Positions 27,101-34,917 of a DNA stretch of 64,000 nt are shown here, piece after piece. The DNA is from JBCCXL01 sp039191605 (GTDB taxonomy: Bacteria > Acidobacteriota > Thermoanaerobaculia > Multivoradales > JAHZIX01). The DNA is taken from contig JBCCXL010000011.1 in NCBI GenBank assembly GCA_039191605.1, positions 62,001-126,000 on the forward strand. The letters run 5' to 3'. Under the pieces are notes generated by a model. That model searched no databases and was not told the DNA's origin. It saw nothing but the letters and a program-made list of their open reading frames with translations. Position 1 is the stretch's first letter; each line of letters starts with the position of its first letter. Made by a program: the position numbers and the translations under genes.

Positions 27101-27330
27101 CGATCCAGCACCAATCGCTCTACCAGAGCCCGGCGCTCGGCGGACGCTAGCGCACTTGCTTGCTGCACCGTGGGCGAAGCGACTTCGGACGAGGCAGCCT
27201 TGGAGTCGGCAACCTGGGCCTGAACCGCAGCCGTGGCATCGAGAAGCGGCAAAGTAAGGCTAGCGAGCAGCAGCAGAGTGCAGAACCTAGAAGCTACTGC
27301 GGGGAAGAAACAGGCAGTGATCTGAAGCAT
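24175..27330 (-). CDS. Large secreted TPR protein
   Basis: A 1,051-residue exported protein. ATG 27330, preceded by GGGAGAGGG, gives a signal peptide (VASRFCTLLLLASLTLPLLD, cleavage near VQA/QV). A frame open to 27402 would bury it and overlap the upstream gene. A coiled coil (about residues 60-180) leads to a short conserved module (SPDPRKREALRRYADGDRSG) and then about 16 TPR-like units with phrases such as RQRDLSIGWIQVGELERVSG. The coiled coil and module match the smaller TPR protein at 31240-32589, so they are paralogues. TPRs here should act as an extracytoplasmic binding scaffold; the partner is unknown. Confidence 0.7.
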   Translation of the reverse strand: MLQITACFFPAVASRFCTLLLLASLTLPLLDATAAVQAQVADSKAASSEVASPTVQQASALASAERRALVERLVLDRAAAIVALQREAEEREGILLARLTERDRELRVALAGRAVQEEELRSLRVELEEVTRERSRLVDQLGEQDRRLAAEIATYREQVASLADSPDPRKREALRRYADGDRSGAFDALVEIQQAETRALAAGWRELAALARDRRDRGEMTTAEVLPFLEQAQALDASNSQGWTFLGEIYHRLGRLEDAQNAARSAVEQAQGNQDLVSAWNLLGAVAVEAGSQGEGRDHYRRAHTLLLTYADDVEKHPGPLYWRAMVSIQLATLESYWGSLEEALELSRRSVETTRRLTERYPTSSRYQRHLSVAQRKLGDLLAKAGDLQAARREHLESLAILERLAQEYPESAERQRDLSIGWIQVGELERVSGSLRGAQSYMSSALELRRRLQQQDASSVRAKSDLAHALDLLTEVTASRGELQQAQDLIRESLELRRAILATNPQSAIAKEALAGTLRALAKTEVFAGRLMEARKSFEASLELRRSLSADESQNAEARVNLTEALVDLARVEWLSGQSGRSLALQGEACIVLTELRGKDPANADLSLRQARCQSSLGDRYATVGRLSDAEAQITDALSTLESLAQRDPSNILVTQQRGVLLQRAASLIQQRGDPAGAVPFLNRSVELFTSLTTGPATSPARQQELAEALGLRGVSKQKLGVLEAAGEDLQRSLEIFQELVETDSANANFVADYSDALQRLGKWFRAKGDFDAARQRLEEALEVSQGLSAKDPTHQKHRLRVGKLTLDLATVEAAAGRETEARRGLRRSRDLLEELAEQDPKNPRLQLDLASVWFALGSLAAQQSNYSSARSLLTEAVSIRQQLVDDFPGSALYRDQLATAHLRLGTVERVSRRYGTSVDHLLKAKAHFLQLVETSGGLPSAVRKLASAENELGKAEFSRGERSRAKTYWLEAAGRLTTHLAANTDDAKAQRLLLQIVSYLARYPDGESYADFGRRLGEQMREWGTLRAEDEEVLERIGKAPNSAGDTP

Positions 27331-27385
27331 TACGACCCTCTCCCAGGGCTTTACCCCACCGACACCGGCAGAGTCGATCATCGGC

Positions 27386-28294
27386 TCAGTGGAAAAAGAC
27401 ATTGTTGATGGTCAGGAAGGTGAGAAAGACAGCGAAGACCGCCGCAGCGATGGCGTATTGCACCACGAAGAGGCGGGTGAAAAGACGAGTTCCCTCGCTC
27501 ACCTCGGTGCGGGCTTCGGTCACCGATTCCCTGAAGCCCTGGGACAGCTTGAACAAGACGTGCGCCGACCGCCGCTTTCGGCGGGCAATAGAGTGCCGAA
27601 GCCGGTACCAAAGCTTCTCTTCGAAGCTGAGAAAAGTGACGCGCCCTCGCAAAAACCAGGTAATTCCGAAGATCCCCACAATCAACGACAGCCAAGGAAG
27701 AATGTAGAGAAGAACAAGACGGAGCAAGCCGGTCAAGATCACCAAGTAGATGAAGATACCCCCGAAAAAGATGGCCAGCATGAGAAGCGGAAAGAGGATG
27801 ACGAAGGCCGGTGAGGTCAGCCAGAACAGGAGGAAGGCTACAAGGCCAAACACTAGCTGCGGGACGCTATCCCAGCCTTCGTTCCGAACCGTCTTTGCGA
27901 CATCACTGACCTCACGGTGGAAAATATGAAAGGGCGTCGTGCCGGTGAGATGAGCGTAGCCGGACACGAGCCCCATGGTGAAAACCGAGGCGATGGGGAG
28001 GTAGTCCGGAAACCAGGGCGGGATCCAAGAAAGATCGATGGAGAAGCGTAGCTCTAGAGAGCGCAAGAACTCGGCGATGGGGTGGGACAGCGCCCGCTGG
28101 TAAAGCTCGACGACGGTAGCGAAGTAGGACCTCCATCGGACCCGCTCTTCCACCAGCACCATCAGGCCAACGATGGCCCCGGCGACGTTGCACAGCTGGA
28201 AGAAGAGGCTGACGCACCCCGGCAATAACGTGGCCGGCGGCCCCTTGGAGGGGACACTAGCGGCTTTCGCCTCGCCCTGCGCCGGAGTGCTCAC
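27386..28294 (-). CDS. Polytopic membrane protein of unknown family
   Basis: A 302-residue integral membrane protein. Hydrophobic segments lie at about residues 24-48, 103-117, 147-165, 166-186, 188-212 and 275-298, with a basic cytoplasmic loop (RLRHSIARRKRRSAHVLFK) before the last. I recognise no family or catalytic motif. The GTG start at 28294 has no strong ribosome-binding site; it follows the DUF3224 gene by 33 bases and precedes the large secreted TPR gene by 55 bases, so the three appear to form one operon with the STAND-like gene. A role in anchoring or relaying a signal from the TPR protein is possible but only inferred. Confidence 0.6.
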   Translation of the reverse strand: MSTPAQGEAKAASVPSKGPPATLLPGCVSLFFQLCNVAGAIVGLMVLVEERVRWRSYFATVVELYQRALSHPIAEFLRSLELRFSIDLSWIPPWFPDYLPIASVFTMGLVSGYAHLTGTTPFHIFHREVSDVAKTVRNEGWDSVPQLVFGLVAFLLFWLTSPAFVILFPLLMLAIFFGGIFIYLVILTGLLRLVLLYILPWLSLIVGIFGITWFLRGRVTFLSFEEKLWYRLRHSIARRKRRSAHVLFKLSQGFRESVTEARTEVSEGTRLFTRLFVVQYAIAAAVFAVFLTFLTINNVFFH

Positions 28295-28327
28295 TGATTC
28301 AGATTTCGCCGAGCCCGGCCCTCACCC

Positions 28328-28882
28328 TCAGGGCAGCTCGTACTCGAGGGTGTAGCGATGTCCGCCCTCGGAGTTGTCGATGACGAAGGTGCCGCTGATG
28401 CCCTCTAGCTCGCCGGTGCCGGAATCCGGCACGATGGTGATGTGAGCGTTCTGCTCTTCGGCGGTCATCACGCCGCGGTGGACCAGCAGAAAGGATCCAC
28501 TCTTGCCGTGAAGGCTTCCGGTGACCCGCTCGACGGCGACGTAGGCGGCGGAGGTGGGCACCTGGCCATGGCCGGTGAGCATCTCTCCGGCTCCTGTGCC
28601 TTCGAGATCGCCCTGGAAAGTCTTGGAGAGGCTCATGCGCCCCTGGGCGATGCCGTCCTCCTCGCTGCGGGATTCGGGGGTGATCTGCACTTCGAAGGTA
28701 CCGGTGGCGGTAGTGGGGGGGGACATCGTGTCGGCTCCTACGGAGTTGGGGAGGATGGAGAGGCTGAGGAGAAAGAGGCTGAATCCGGTGATGAGGAAGA
28801 TGGCGAGGTGCAAGACGATCGACAGGGCGATGCTGCGGCGATCGAGAGGAGAGACTCGAGTCGGTAAGTGGTCTGAGGTCAT
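28328..28882 (-). CDS. DUF3224-family protein with N-terminal membrane span
   Basis: A 184-residue protein. The C-terminal 130 residues fit DUF3224, a small beta-barrel family of unknown function: TATGTFEVQITPES at the start, FQGDLEGTGAGEML, RVTGSLHGKSGSFLLVHRG and PDSGTGELEGISGTF are its hallmarks. Unusually, a 50-residue extension with one hydrophobic segment (IVLHLAIFLITGFSLFLLSL) precedes it, which should tether the domain to the membrane. ATG 28882 has GGAG seven bases upstream, which supports the long form; a short form could start at the Met before SPPTTATG. It is the first gene of the minus-strand group that ends with the STAND-like NTPase. Confidence 0.72.
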   Translation of the reverse strand: MTSDHLPTRVSPLDRRSIALSIVLHLAIFLITGFSLFLLSLSILPNSVGADTMSPPTTATGTFEVQITPESRSEEDGIAQGRMSLSKTFQGDLEGTGAGEMLTGHGQVPTSAAYVAVERVTGSLHGKSGSFLLVHRGVMTAEEQNAHITIVPDSGTGELEGISGTFVIDNSEGGHRYTLEYELP

Positions 28883-29065
28883 GGATATCTCCGCGGCCCT
28901 CGGGGATCAGGCGAGGACCGGCCCAAGAAGAAGGGAACGATGGGTGATGCTGAGCTCTGAGATGCTGAGCATCCTGCATGCTGGGTCCTAGAATATCGAA
29001 ACCCGATGACGACAGAGGCTCAGCCTCCCCATCATTCTCAGAGCCAGGCCAGAAGGAGACCGACG

Positions 29066-29566
29066 ATGACCTATGAAGAGCTGCTACGCCACATGGAATG
29101 GGCCGACGCCGAGATCTGGCGCGCAGTCTTGACAACGCCCGCGGCGTTGGAGGATGAAGAGATCCGGGAGCGCCTGCATCACGTCCATTTGGTGCCCTGG
29201 GTATGGCTCTCGATGTGCCGCGGCGAGGCTCCCGTCCTCCGCCCCATCAGTGACTTCCCGCAGCTGCGAGACATCTTCTCCTGGTCCCGCCCGGTCTACG
29301 AAGAGCTGAGGTCTTATCGTTCCGGGCTCAGCGAAGAGGAGCTGGACGGGGAGGTGGAGATGCCCTGGCGGGAGCATCTCGAGAAGCGCTTTGGGACCGT
29401 GCATCCGACGCGGCAGCGGGACGGGCTCAACCAGGTGGTGCTCCACGGCCAATATCACCGCGGCCAAATCAACACTCGGCTGCGGGCTCTCGGCGGAGAA
29501 CCGCCGATGGTGGACTACATCGCCTGGATTTGGCAGGGAAGGCCGGAGCCGGACTGGGTGGAGTGA
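29066..29566 (+). CDS. DinB-superfamily protein
   Basis: A 166-residue four-helix protein of the DinB/YfiT superfamily, whose members bind a metal through three His and often act as thiol-dependent transferases or stress proteins. HHVHLVPWVWLS holds the first His set and HGQYHRGQINTRLRALG the second, which is the typical DinB ending. ATG 29066 has GAAGGAGA upstream; an earlier ATG at 29006 gives a His/Gln/Arg-rich leader that is not conserved in the family. It stands alone on the plus strand between two minus-strand groups of secreted TPR genes and may be a passenger. Its substrate is unknown. Confidence 0.82.
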   Translation: MTYEELLRHMEWADAEIWRAVLTTPAALEDEEIRERLHHVHLVPWVWLSMCRGEAPVLRPISDFPQLRDIFSWSRPVYEELRSYRSGLSEEELDGEVEMPWREHLEKRFGTVHPTRQRDGLNQVVLHGQYHRGQINTRLRALGGEPPMVDYIAWIWQGRPEPDWVE

Positions 29567-29666
29567 GAGAGCGAAGAAATCCCCCCCCCTCTAAATCCCC
29601 CCACCCTCGGATGAACGCAGTCAAAGAGGGGGAGGCAAGAGATCACGAGATCCGGACGAGGCGCCC

Positions 29667-31211
29667 CTAATTCTGCAGCTCCCGAGCCCGGCTCTGAATC
29701 AGCTCCAGGAGGCTCTGATCCCCTGGAGCGAGCCGCTCTTCCTCCACCAGGCGTTCGCCAATCGCCAGGGCCTGGAGCCAGCGACCTTGCTGACCGGGGA
29801 GCTGGGCGATGCGGGAGTAGGTGATCATCAGGGTGCGAAGAAAGTCCACCCGCTCCGGATCACTGGCGACGAGGTTCTCGTCGATCTCCAGGATCTCTTC
29901 GTAGTACTCCGTGGCCGAGGCGAAATCTCCCTGGGCTAGGGCAAGAGTGGCCAGATGGGTCAGCGTGCTGCTCAGCTGATGCTGGATCTCGAGATCGGAG
30001 GCGTCCGCGGCCGCTAGGTCCTGGAGGAGGTAGAGGGCAGACTCCGCGTGATCTTGAGCCACCCGCGGGTTGGGGACGCTCTGCTCGATGGCCGAGAGGT
30101 TCCAGTGGACGTCAGCGAGGGCTCGCTCGATCTCCTCGGCAGTCCGAGTCTCGGCAGCCAAACGCTGCAGAACGGGGAGCGCCTCTTCCAGAGCATCACG
30201 GGCGGCGGAGACCCGCTCTGCGCGCCACTCGAGGCGGCCGAGGGCCGAGAGGCTGAGGGCGTGGTGACGCTGCACCGAGTCGCTCTGAGGACGCTGCGCC
30301 ACCAGCCCGCGGGATAGCGCGACCGCCGCTTCCGCATGCTGCTTGGCCGTGGCCTCCGAGCCGAACGCCTCATCCAAGACGCCGAGGGTGCGGTAAAGAA
30401 CGCTGAGATCCCGCTGGGTCAGAAGATCTCGCGGCCTCGTCGTTAGCAGGGCGTCGCTGATCTCCCAGGCCTCCACATACCGCGCCCGTGCCGCCTCGAA
30501 ATTGCCGGCCTGCTGGGCCACGGATCCAAGAGTGAGCAAAGCCCAGGAAAGATCCCGCCGCGCCTCGAAGCTCGCCCCGTCAGCCCCGGCTCGGGCCCGT
30601 ATCGAGGGCAAAGCCTCCGCCAGCTGGCGGCGGGCGCCGGCCAGCTTGTCCGAGGCCTGCAGCGCCAGGGCCAGCTCCAGCTGGGCGGCGATCTGCTCGT
30701 CCACCGTCTTCGCCTCGTCTCCGGCGCGGCGCGCCGCGGAGCGCGCCTTGTCCAGCGCACCGTCTTGCCGGTGGAGGCGGGCGAGCTGACGCCACGCCCA
30801 GGTGCTGGACGGGTGGAAGTAAAGGGCATCATCGAAAACCGAGATCGCCTCGTCCAGCCGCCCCTGCCCTCGGTCCTGGAGGTCCAGAGCCACCGCGGCG
30901 ACAGGCAACCAGCCCTCGGGGGAAGCTCCTTCTTGGCGCTGCAGGTCCAATAGCTCGCCGAAAGCCGCGGCGCGACGATCGCCCTGGGCGTAGCGGGTCC
31001 AGGCATCGCGAATCCGAGCGTCCGGGGACGCCGCCAGCCACTGAAAGTGATCCTGAATCCTCTGCGCCTCGCCGGCCTCCGCGCGATTCCAGGAGATCGG
31101 CCCCAGCTCAGGGGAAATCGTGGCGGCTAAGGGCTGAGAGGCGAGAGGGGAGGGGAGCAGCCCCAGAATCGAGACGATAGCGACCGGGATCAGAGTCTGA
31201 ATGAGCCTCAA
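29667..31211 (-). CDS. Secreted TPR protein
   Basis: A 514-residue exported protein. The TTG start at 31211, with AAGGTGG upstream, gives a signal peptide (PVAIVSILGLLPSPLASQPL). The mature part has the module SPDARIRDAWTRYAQGDRRA, also seen in the other two secreted TPR proteins, and then about nine TPR-like units (for example WALLTLGSVAQQAGNFEAAR, TLTHLATLALAQGDFASATE). It is the last gene of a three-gene operon transcribed away from the TIR-CHAT pair, 28 bases after the preceding gene. A binding or assembly role in the periplasm is likely; the partner is unknown. Confidence 0.7.
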   Translation of the reverse strand: MRLIQTLIPVAIVSILGLLPSPLASQPLAATISPELGPISWNRAEAGEAQRIQDHFQWLAASPDARIRDAWTRYAQGDRRAAAFGELLDLQRQEGASPEGWLPVAAVALDLQDRGQGRLDEAISVFDDALYFHPSSTWAWRQLARLHRQDGALDKARSAARRAGDEAKTVDEQIAAQLELALALQASDKLAGARRQLAEALPSIRARAGADGASFEARRDLSWALLTLGSVAQQAGNFEAARARYVEAWEISDALLTTRPRDLLTQRDLSVLYRTLGVLDEAFGSEATAKQHAEAAVALSRGLVAQRPQSDSVQRHHALSLSALGRLEWRAERVSAARDALEEALPVLQRLAAETRTAEEIERALADVHWNLSAIEQSVPNPRVAQDHAESALYLLQDLAAADASDLEIQHQLSSTLTHLATLALAQGDFASATEYYEEILEIDENLVASDPERVDFLRTLMITYSRIAQLPGQQGRWLQALAIGERLVEEERLAPGDQSLLELIQSRARELQN

Positions 31212-31239
31212 GGGATACCACCTTGTTGATTCGATGGGC

Positions 31240-32589
31240 TTATGGATCGGCCTGGCCTGCCTCCTGAGCCGCGATGAACTCCTGAATGAGCTCCGGCAGA
31301 CGCTGATTTCGCGGACTGAGCTTTCCCTGCTCTTTCAGCTGGAGAGCGATCGCGTGAGCCTGTTTCCACAGCTGAGGGTCGTTGGTGATTCTCCCGAGCT
31401 GGAGAAAGCTGCTCACAAGATCCAGCTGCAGCTGGACGCTGGTGGGGCTCTCTTCCGCCAGCTCTCGGACAGTCTCAAGATCGGCCTCGAAGTACTTACG
31501 AGCTTTCTCAAGGTTACCCGCAAGGGATTCCAGCGCCCCAAGCCTGTTCAAGCTGACGCTCAGGTCCCGCTGAGCCTCAGCGCTCCCAGGATTCGACGAC
31601 GCCAACCTCTGAGCGATCCGAAGCGACGACAGGTATTGATCCCGAGCGCCAGACAAATTCCTCGACTCTCGCTCCACATCACCCAACTTGTTGTAACTGA
31701 CGCTCAGGTCCCGCTGAGCTGACGCGCTCTGGGGACTCACTTCCACCAGATCAAGGTCCAGTTCAAGGGCCTTGTGGAATCTCCGGGCGGCGCTCTCTAA
31801 ATCTCCCGCCTCCTGCGCCAAATTCCCGACTTCCGTCAGGGCGACTGACTGCTCTCGCACACCTTGCGCATGCTCAAGTGCTTGTTCAGCAGCCATCTGA
31901 GCCTGATCGAGACGACCAGTACCCTGATAGAGACGCGCCAGCTCAATCCAGCCCAAAGAGTGCTCAGGATCGAGGCGCTGGCTCTCTTCAAAGATAGGGA
32001 TTACTTCTACGGTATCCATTTCCTGCCGATCGAGGCGTTCCAGGGCCAGAGCCCCGATCTCTCTCCAGCCAGCAGCTACCGCGCGGGTCTCCGCTCGTTG
32101 GATGTCCACCAACGCGGAAAAGCCCCTCTCGCGGTCGCCTGCTGCGTACCACCGTAAAGCCCCCCGCTTGCGCGGGTCCGGTGAGCCCGCAATGGAAGCG
32201 ACTTGCCGTCGGTATTCCTCGATCTCCGCGGCCAGCCGCCGATCGCTGGAGGCTAGCTGCTCCAGAAGCTCGGCGCGCTCTTGATTCACGTCATCCAGCT
32301 GCTGCTGTAGACCCTCTAGATCCTTCTCCTGCTCACGCCAAATCGCCTTGGTGTCTTCCAGCTCTCGAGCGGCCCGGTTCGCGCGCTCGAGGGCGACGGC
32401 GAGATCTTCGTCGGCGCTGGTCTGGGCGCTTCGCAGCGCGGCGGCGAAGCGCTCGTAAACCAAGTGATCCACCAAGACTCGCGAATTGGCGTCGAGGGCT
32501 TCGTACGCGTCATCGGCCATAGCGAAGGCCAGAGGCGCAATCGTCAACAGGCAAAGAAGAGAAGTGATTCGAAAGAGGATCGTTCGCAT
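31240..32589 (-). CDS. Secreted coiled-coil TPR protein
   Basis: A 449-residue exported protein with a signal peptide (ITSLLCLLTIAPLAFA/MA), a coiled coil (about residues 45-130), the shared module SPDPRKRGALRWYAAGDRER and about six TPR-like units. Its first 240 residues align with the 1,051-residue protein at 24175-27330: both have DRRLAAEI, SPDPRKR, IQ-AETRA and AAGWRE in the same order, so one arose by duplication. Near-identical DNA repeats encode the unit AQRDLSVS two or three times. ATG 32589 has AGGAA eight bases upstream. Middle gene of the operon, 43 bases after the Cys-rich membrane protein gene. Confidence 0.72.
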   Translation of the reverse strand: MRTILFRITSLLCLLTIAPLAFAMADDAYEALDANSRVLVDHLVYERFAAALRSAQTSADEDLAVALERANRAARELEDTKAIWREQEKDLEGLQQQLDDVNQERAELLEQLASSDRRLAAEIEEYRRQVASIAGSPDPRKRGALRWYAAGDRERGFSALVDIQRAETRAVAAGWREIGALALERLDRQEMDTVEVIPIFEESQRLDPEHSLGWIELARLYQGTGRLDQAQMAAEQALEHAQGVREQSVALTEVGNLAQEAGDLESAARRFHKALELDLDLVEVSPQSASAQRDLSVSYNKLGDVERESRNLSGARDQYLSSLRIAQRLASSNPGSAEAQRDLSVSLNRLGALESLAGNLEKARKYFEADLETVRELAEESPTSVQLQLDLVSSFLQLGRITNDPQLWKQAHAIALQLKEQGKLSPRNQRLPELIQEFIAAQEAGQADP

Positions 32590-32632
32590 CGCAAGGTTCC
32601 TGAGAGCTGGATGAAGAGCGTAGCGTCTTAAG

Positions 32633-33445
32633 CTAAGGGCACACCTCGAAGGTCTCCACCCGCCGCACCTTCAGCTCGCAGATTGCCCGTCCGTCGAAGC
32701 CGCAGACGAAGCCGCCCTGGAGCTGCTGGCAATTCCACACTTCCTGCTCTGCCCGGGCGCTGATCAGCCGGTACTCGCCGCCCTCGAAGCCGCCGCAGAT
32801 CAGGCGTTGGGCGTCGATCTGGCCGCGGGCGAGGGCGTCTTCTTGGGCGGCGGCTTCAGTGGGGAAGGGGTCGATGCCACGGCGGGTGGTGAGGGGGAGA
32901 TTGCGGCGATCGTCGATCCAGGTGACCTGATCGCGGAAGGTGCGAGCGCCGAGGGCGCGGTCGGAGGCTTCGGCGAGGGGGCCGTCGGGGAAGCGTTGGA
33001 GGTACTCGCGGTAGGTGCTGCAGCTCTCGGGCCCGCGAGAGTTCCACAGCTCTCGCTCGGCTGCGCTGGGCACGCCGCCGAGGCCGATTTCGCCGCAGAC
33101 ATAGCTCAGCCCCGGCAGGCTGCAGGCGACGCCCTGGAGACCGCCGATGTCGCCGACGAAGGCTCCGGCGGCCGCGAGGGCGGTCACGATGGCCGCCAGG
33201 CGCCTGCGCCAGGTGGGGGTCTGCGATGGCGGCGACTGGGCCAGGGCTCCGGGCTGGACCTTCGTCTCAAGCTGGTCCGGAAGCCCGCCCCCTGGCCTCG
33301 TTTCGGAGTCACGCCCAACTGCGCTCTCATCCCTATCGCAAGGCGTAGATTCCAGGTCGGACGGCGCGGATTCCAGCTCGTTGTCGGCAGCTTCCGGCAC
33401 AGCCTCAGCTTCGGATGCTGCACCAGGAGAAGGCTCGGTAGCCAT
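32633..33445 (-). CDS. Single-span membrane protein with Cys-rich extracytoplasmic domain
   Basis: A 270-residue protein of unknown family. About 80 acidic, Ser/Pro-rich residues precede one membrane span (LAAIVTALAAAGAFVGDIGG). The C-terminal domain has eight cysteines, probably four disulfides if exported, and the phrase SCSTYREYLQRFPDGPLAEA, which resembles short helical motifs found in proteins associated with caspase-like or formylglycine-type enzymes. It is the first gene of the operon with the two secreted TPR proteins and is divergent from the TIR-CHAT pair, so it could link the periplasmic TPR proteins to the cytoplasmic effectors. That link is speculative. ATG 33445 has GGAGG upstream. 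Confidence 0.55.
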   Translation of the reverse strand: MATEPSPGAASEAEAVPEAADNELESAPSDLESTPCDRDESAVGRDSETRPGGGLPDQLETKVQPGALAQSPPSQTPTWRRRLAAIVTALAAAGAFVGDIGGLQGVACSLPGLSYVCGEIGLGGVPSAAERELWNSRGPESCSTYREYLQRFPDGPLAEASDRALGARTFRDQVTWIDDRRNLPLTTRRGIDPFPTEAAAQEDALARGQIDAQRLICGGFEGGEYRLISARAEQEVWNCQQLQGGFVCGFDGRAICELKVRRVETFEVCP

Positions 33446-33498
33446 AGTTCGTCAGAGCCTCCAGGGGAAGATCAGTCGTCGATTTACCCAGGGATCGA

Positions 33499-33513
33499 GT
33501 ACATTCAGTGTAC
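33499..33513. promoter_or_regulatory. Inverted repeat in the divergent TPR/TIR-CHAT promoter region
   Basis: GTACATTCAGTGTAC is a five-base inverted repeat (GTACA/TGTAC) with a five-base centre. It sits in the 180-base gap between the membrane-protein gene and the first TIR-CHAT gene and could be an operator serving both sides. Confidence 0.35.
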
Positions 33514-33625
33514 CGAAGATGCTGAACCTATGTTGTCTCCTCAATTTGGCCAGCGGAAAGCCGCTCGTTGGAGAAACCTCGATCTATTGCCAAGGCCGCG
33601 AGGGCGGCAGGAGGATGGAATTACG

Positions 33626-34825
33626 ATGACCTCGTCACCCAGTCTTCTCTTGAGCACCAGCGCCGACCGCGCCGCCGTGCACTCCCTGACCCTCTTGCTC
33701 TTCCGCTCCGGCATTATCCTCGGCACCGTTCTCGAGCAGGAGAACGCCAGCGACGAAGATCTCCAGGATGGGCTGCGGGGCGCCCGGATTTGCCTACTGT
33801 GTCAGGGCCCGTCTCGGGAGAAGATATGGAATACCTGGCCACAGCTCAGCAGCCTGCTGGGATTTCAGGGCTTTTCTCGTTCCGATGAAGAGTGGAGGCA
33901 GCTGGTGGTATTGCTTCCCGGTGCCGAAGCGATCCACACTCTGCCGCTCTTCCTCCGCAAAGCGACCGTGGTGGACTTTCGCAGCGGGTTCACTCCGGAG
34001 GCTGTGGGCAAGCTCATTCAGCTGCTGCCGACACAAAGCCCCTGGTGGTCTCACCAAGATCCGCAGCATAGCCCGCAGGATGAGCCCCCGGCGGCGGCGA
34101 ACTTAGACGGGGAAGGCGTCGTAGAGAGGAGCACCTTCCAAAAGGACGCCCGTGAAGAGGACCTAGACGACGGGAAGGCTTCAGGCTCCTCCTGGCACTG
34201 GCCGCCTCCCACCCCGCAGCGCCCTCTCAAGATTCTGGTCTTCGCGGCGGAGCCGGACGATACCCACCGAGTCCGCCTCGATCGGGTCTATCGCAGCCTG
34301 GAAAAAAGCCTGCGCAGCACCCCGGCGATGGTCACTCGCCGCGTAGAGCTGAAGCATTCTCCGGCGGTGCAGCGGCAAGATCTTCAGAGCACGCTGCGCC
34401 ATTTCGAGCCGGACGTGATCCACTTCATGGGCCACGGCGGCCGCTGGGAGACCCTCAACCTGGATAGCGACTCGGGAGACAGCGACCGCCTCGAACCAGA
34501 AGCCTTCCTCTCCCTGATCGATCTCTATCGCTCCCAGTTACGGATGGTCTACCTCGACGCCTGCTTCACCAAGTATCTCGGAGAGAAGGTCATCTCCATG
34601 GTTCCCTGCGCCATCGGTATGCGGAAGGCGGTGAGCAACGAAGCGGCGACCCGATACTGCCAAGAGTTTTACGCCGGCCTCGGTTATGGGCACTCCATCG
34701 CGCGGGCCCATCGGGAGGGACTCACGGGGCTCAGCGTGTACCGAATCCCGGAAGGGGATATTCCTCAGCTGCTGCTGCAGGATGGTGTCGATGGAGACGA
34801 CTACGTCCTGCTGCCGGAGGAGTGA
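33626..34825 (+). CDS. TIR-like/CHAT protease-domain protein 1
   Basis: A 399-residue predicted cytoplasmic protein. The first 145 residues look like a divergent TIR domain (LLLSTSADRAAVHSLTLLLF; ARICLLCQGPSREKIW), but where TIR NADases carry a catalytic Glu after the Trp this one reads NTWPQLSSL, so the activity is probably lost. The C-terminal half is a CHAT peptidase: HFMGHGGRWE carries the catalytic His270 and MVYLDACF the Cys313, followed by AIGMRKAVSNEAATRYCQEF, typical of the family. ATG 33626 has GGAGG 11 bases upstream; the frame is open much further back, but that part lies antisense to the neighbouring gene. CHAT proteases act in programmed death and phage defence. Its substrate is unknown. 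Confidence 0.7.
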   Translation: MTSSPSLLLSTSADRAAVHSLTLLLFRSGIILGTVLEQENASDEDLQDGLRGARICLLCQGPSREKIWNTWPQLSSLLGFQGFSRSDEEWRQLVVLLPGAEAIHTLPLFLRKATVVDFRSGFTPEAVGKLIQLLPTQSPWWSHQDPQHSPQDEPPAAANLDGEGVVERSTFQKDAREEDLDDGKASGSSWHWPPPTPQRPLKILVFAAEPDDTHRVRLDRVYRSLEKSLRSTPAMVTRRVELKHSPAVQRQDLQSTLRHFEPDVIHFMGHGGRWETLNLDSDSGDSDRLEPEAFLSLIDLYRSQLRMVYLDACFTKYLGEKVISMVPCAIGMRKAVSNEAATRYCQEFYAGLGYGHSIARAHREGLTGLSVYRIPEGDIPQLLLQDGVDGDDYVLLPEE

Positions 34826-34873
34826 GCCTCGCTGCTGCTAGCTAAACCGACTCAACTTTCTGCGGCGAATGGC

Positions 34874-34909
34874 GTCTCCCCTAGAAGAACCCTTCTTCTA
34901 CCGGGAGAC
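34874..34909 (+). promoter_or_regulatory. Hairpin sequestering the ribosome-binding site of TIR-CHAT gene 2
   Basis: GTCTCCC (34874-34880) pairs with GGGAGAC (34903-34909), and inside it TAGAAGAA (34882-34889) pairs with TTCTTCTA (34893-34900) around a CCC loop: 15 base pairs in all with a small internal loop. The 3' arm contains the GGGAGA that should serve as ribosome-binding site for the ATG at 34918. No T tract follows, so translational control is likelier than termination. Confidence 0.6.
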
Positions 34910-34917
34910 CGTCCAAC

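Noticed and set aside
29567..29666. Terminator with C-rich and G-rich arms after the DinB gene
   Set aside because: The arms would enclose a loop of about 35 bases and no T tract follows.
32807..33625. N-terminal extension of TIR-CHAT protein 1
   Set aside because: The frame is open, but it is the antisense of the Cys-rich membrane protein gene, is Gly/Ala/Glu-rich without domain features, and the ATG at 33626 has a ribosome-binding site.
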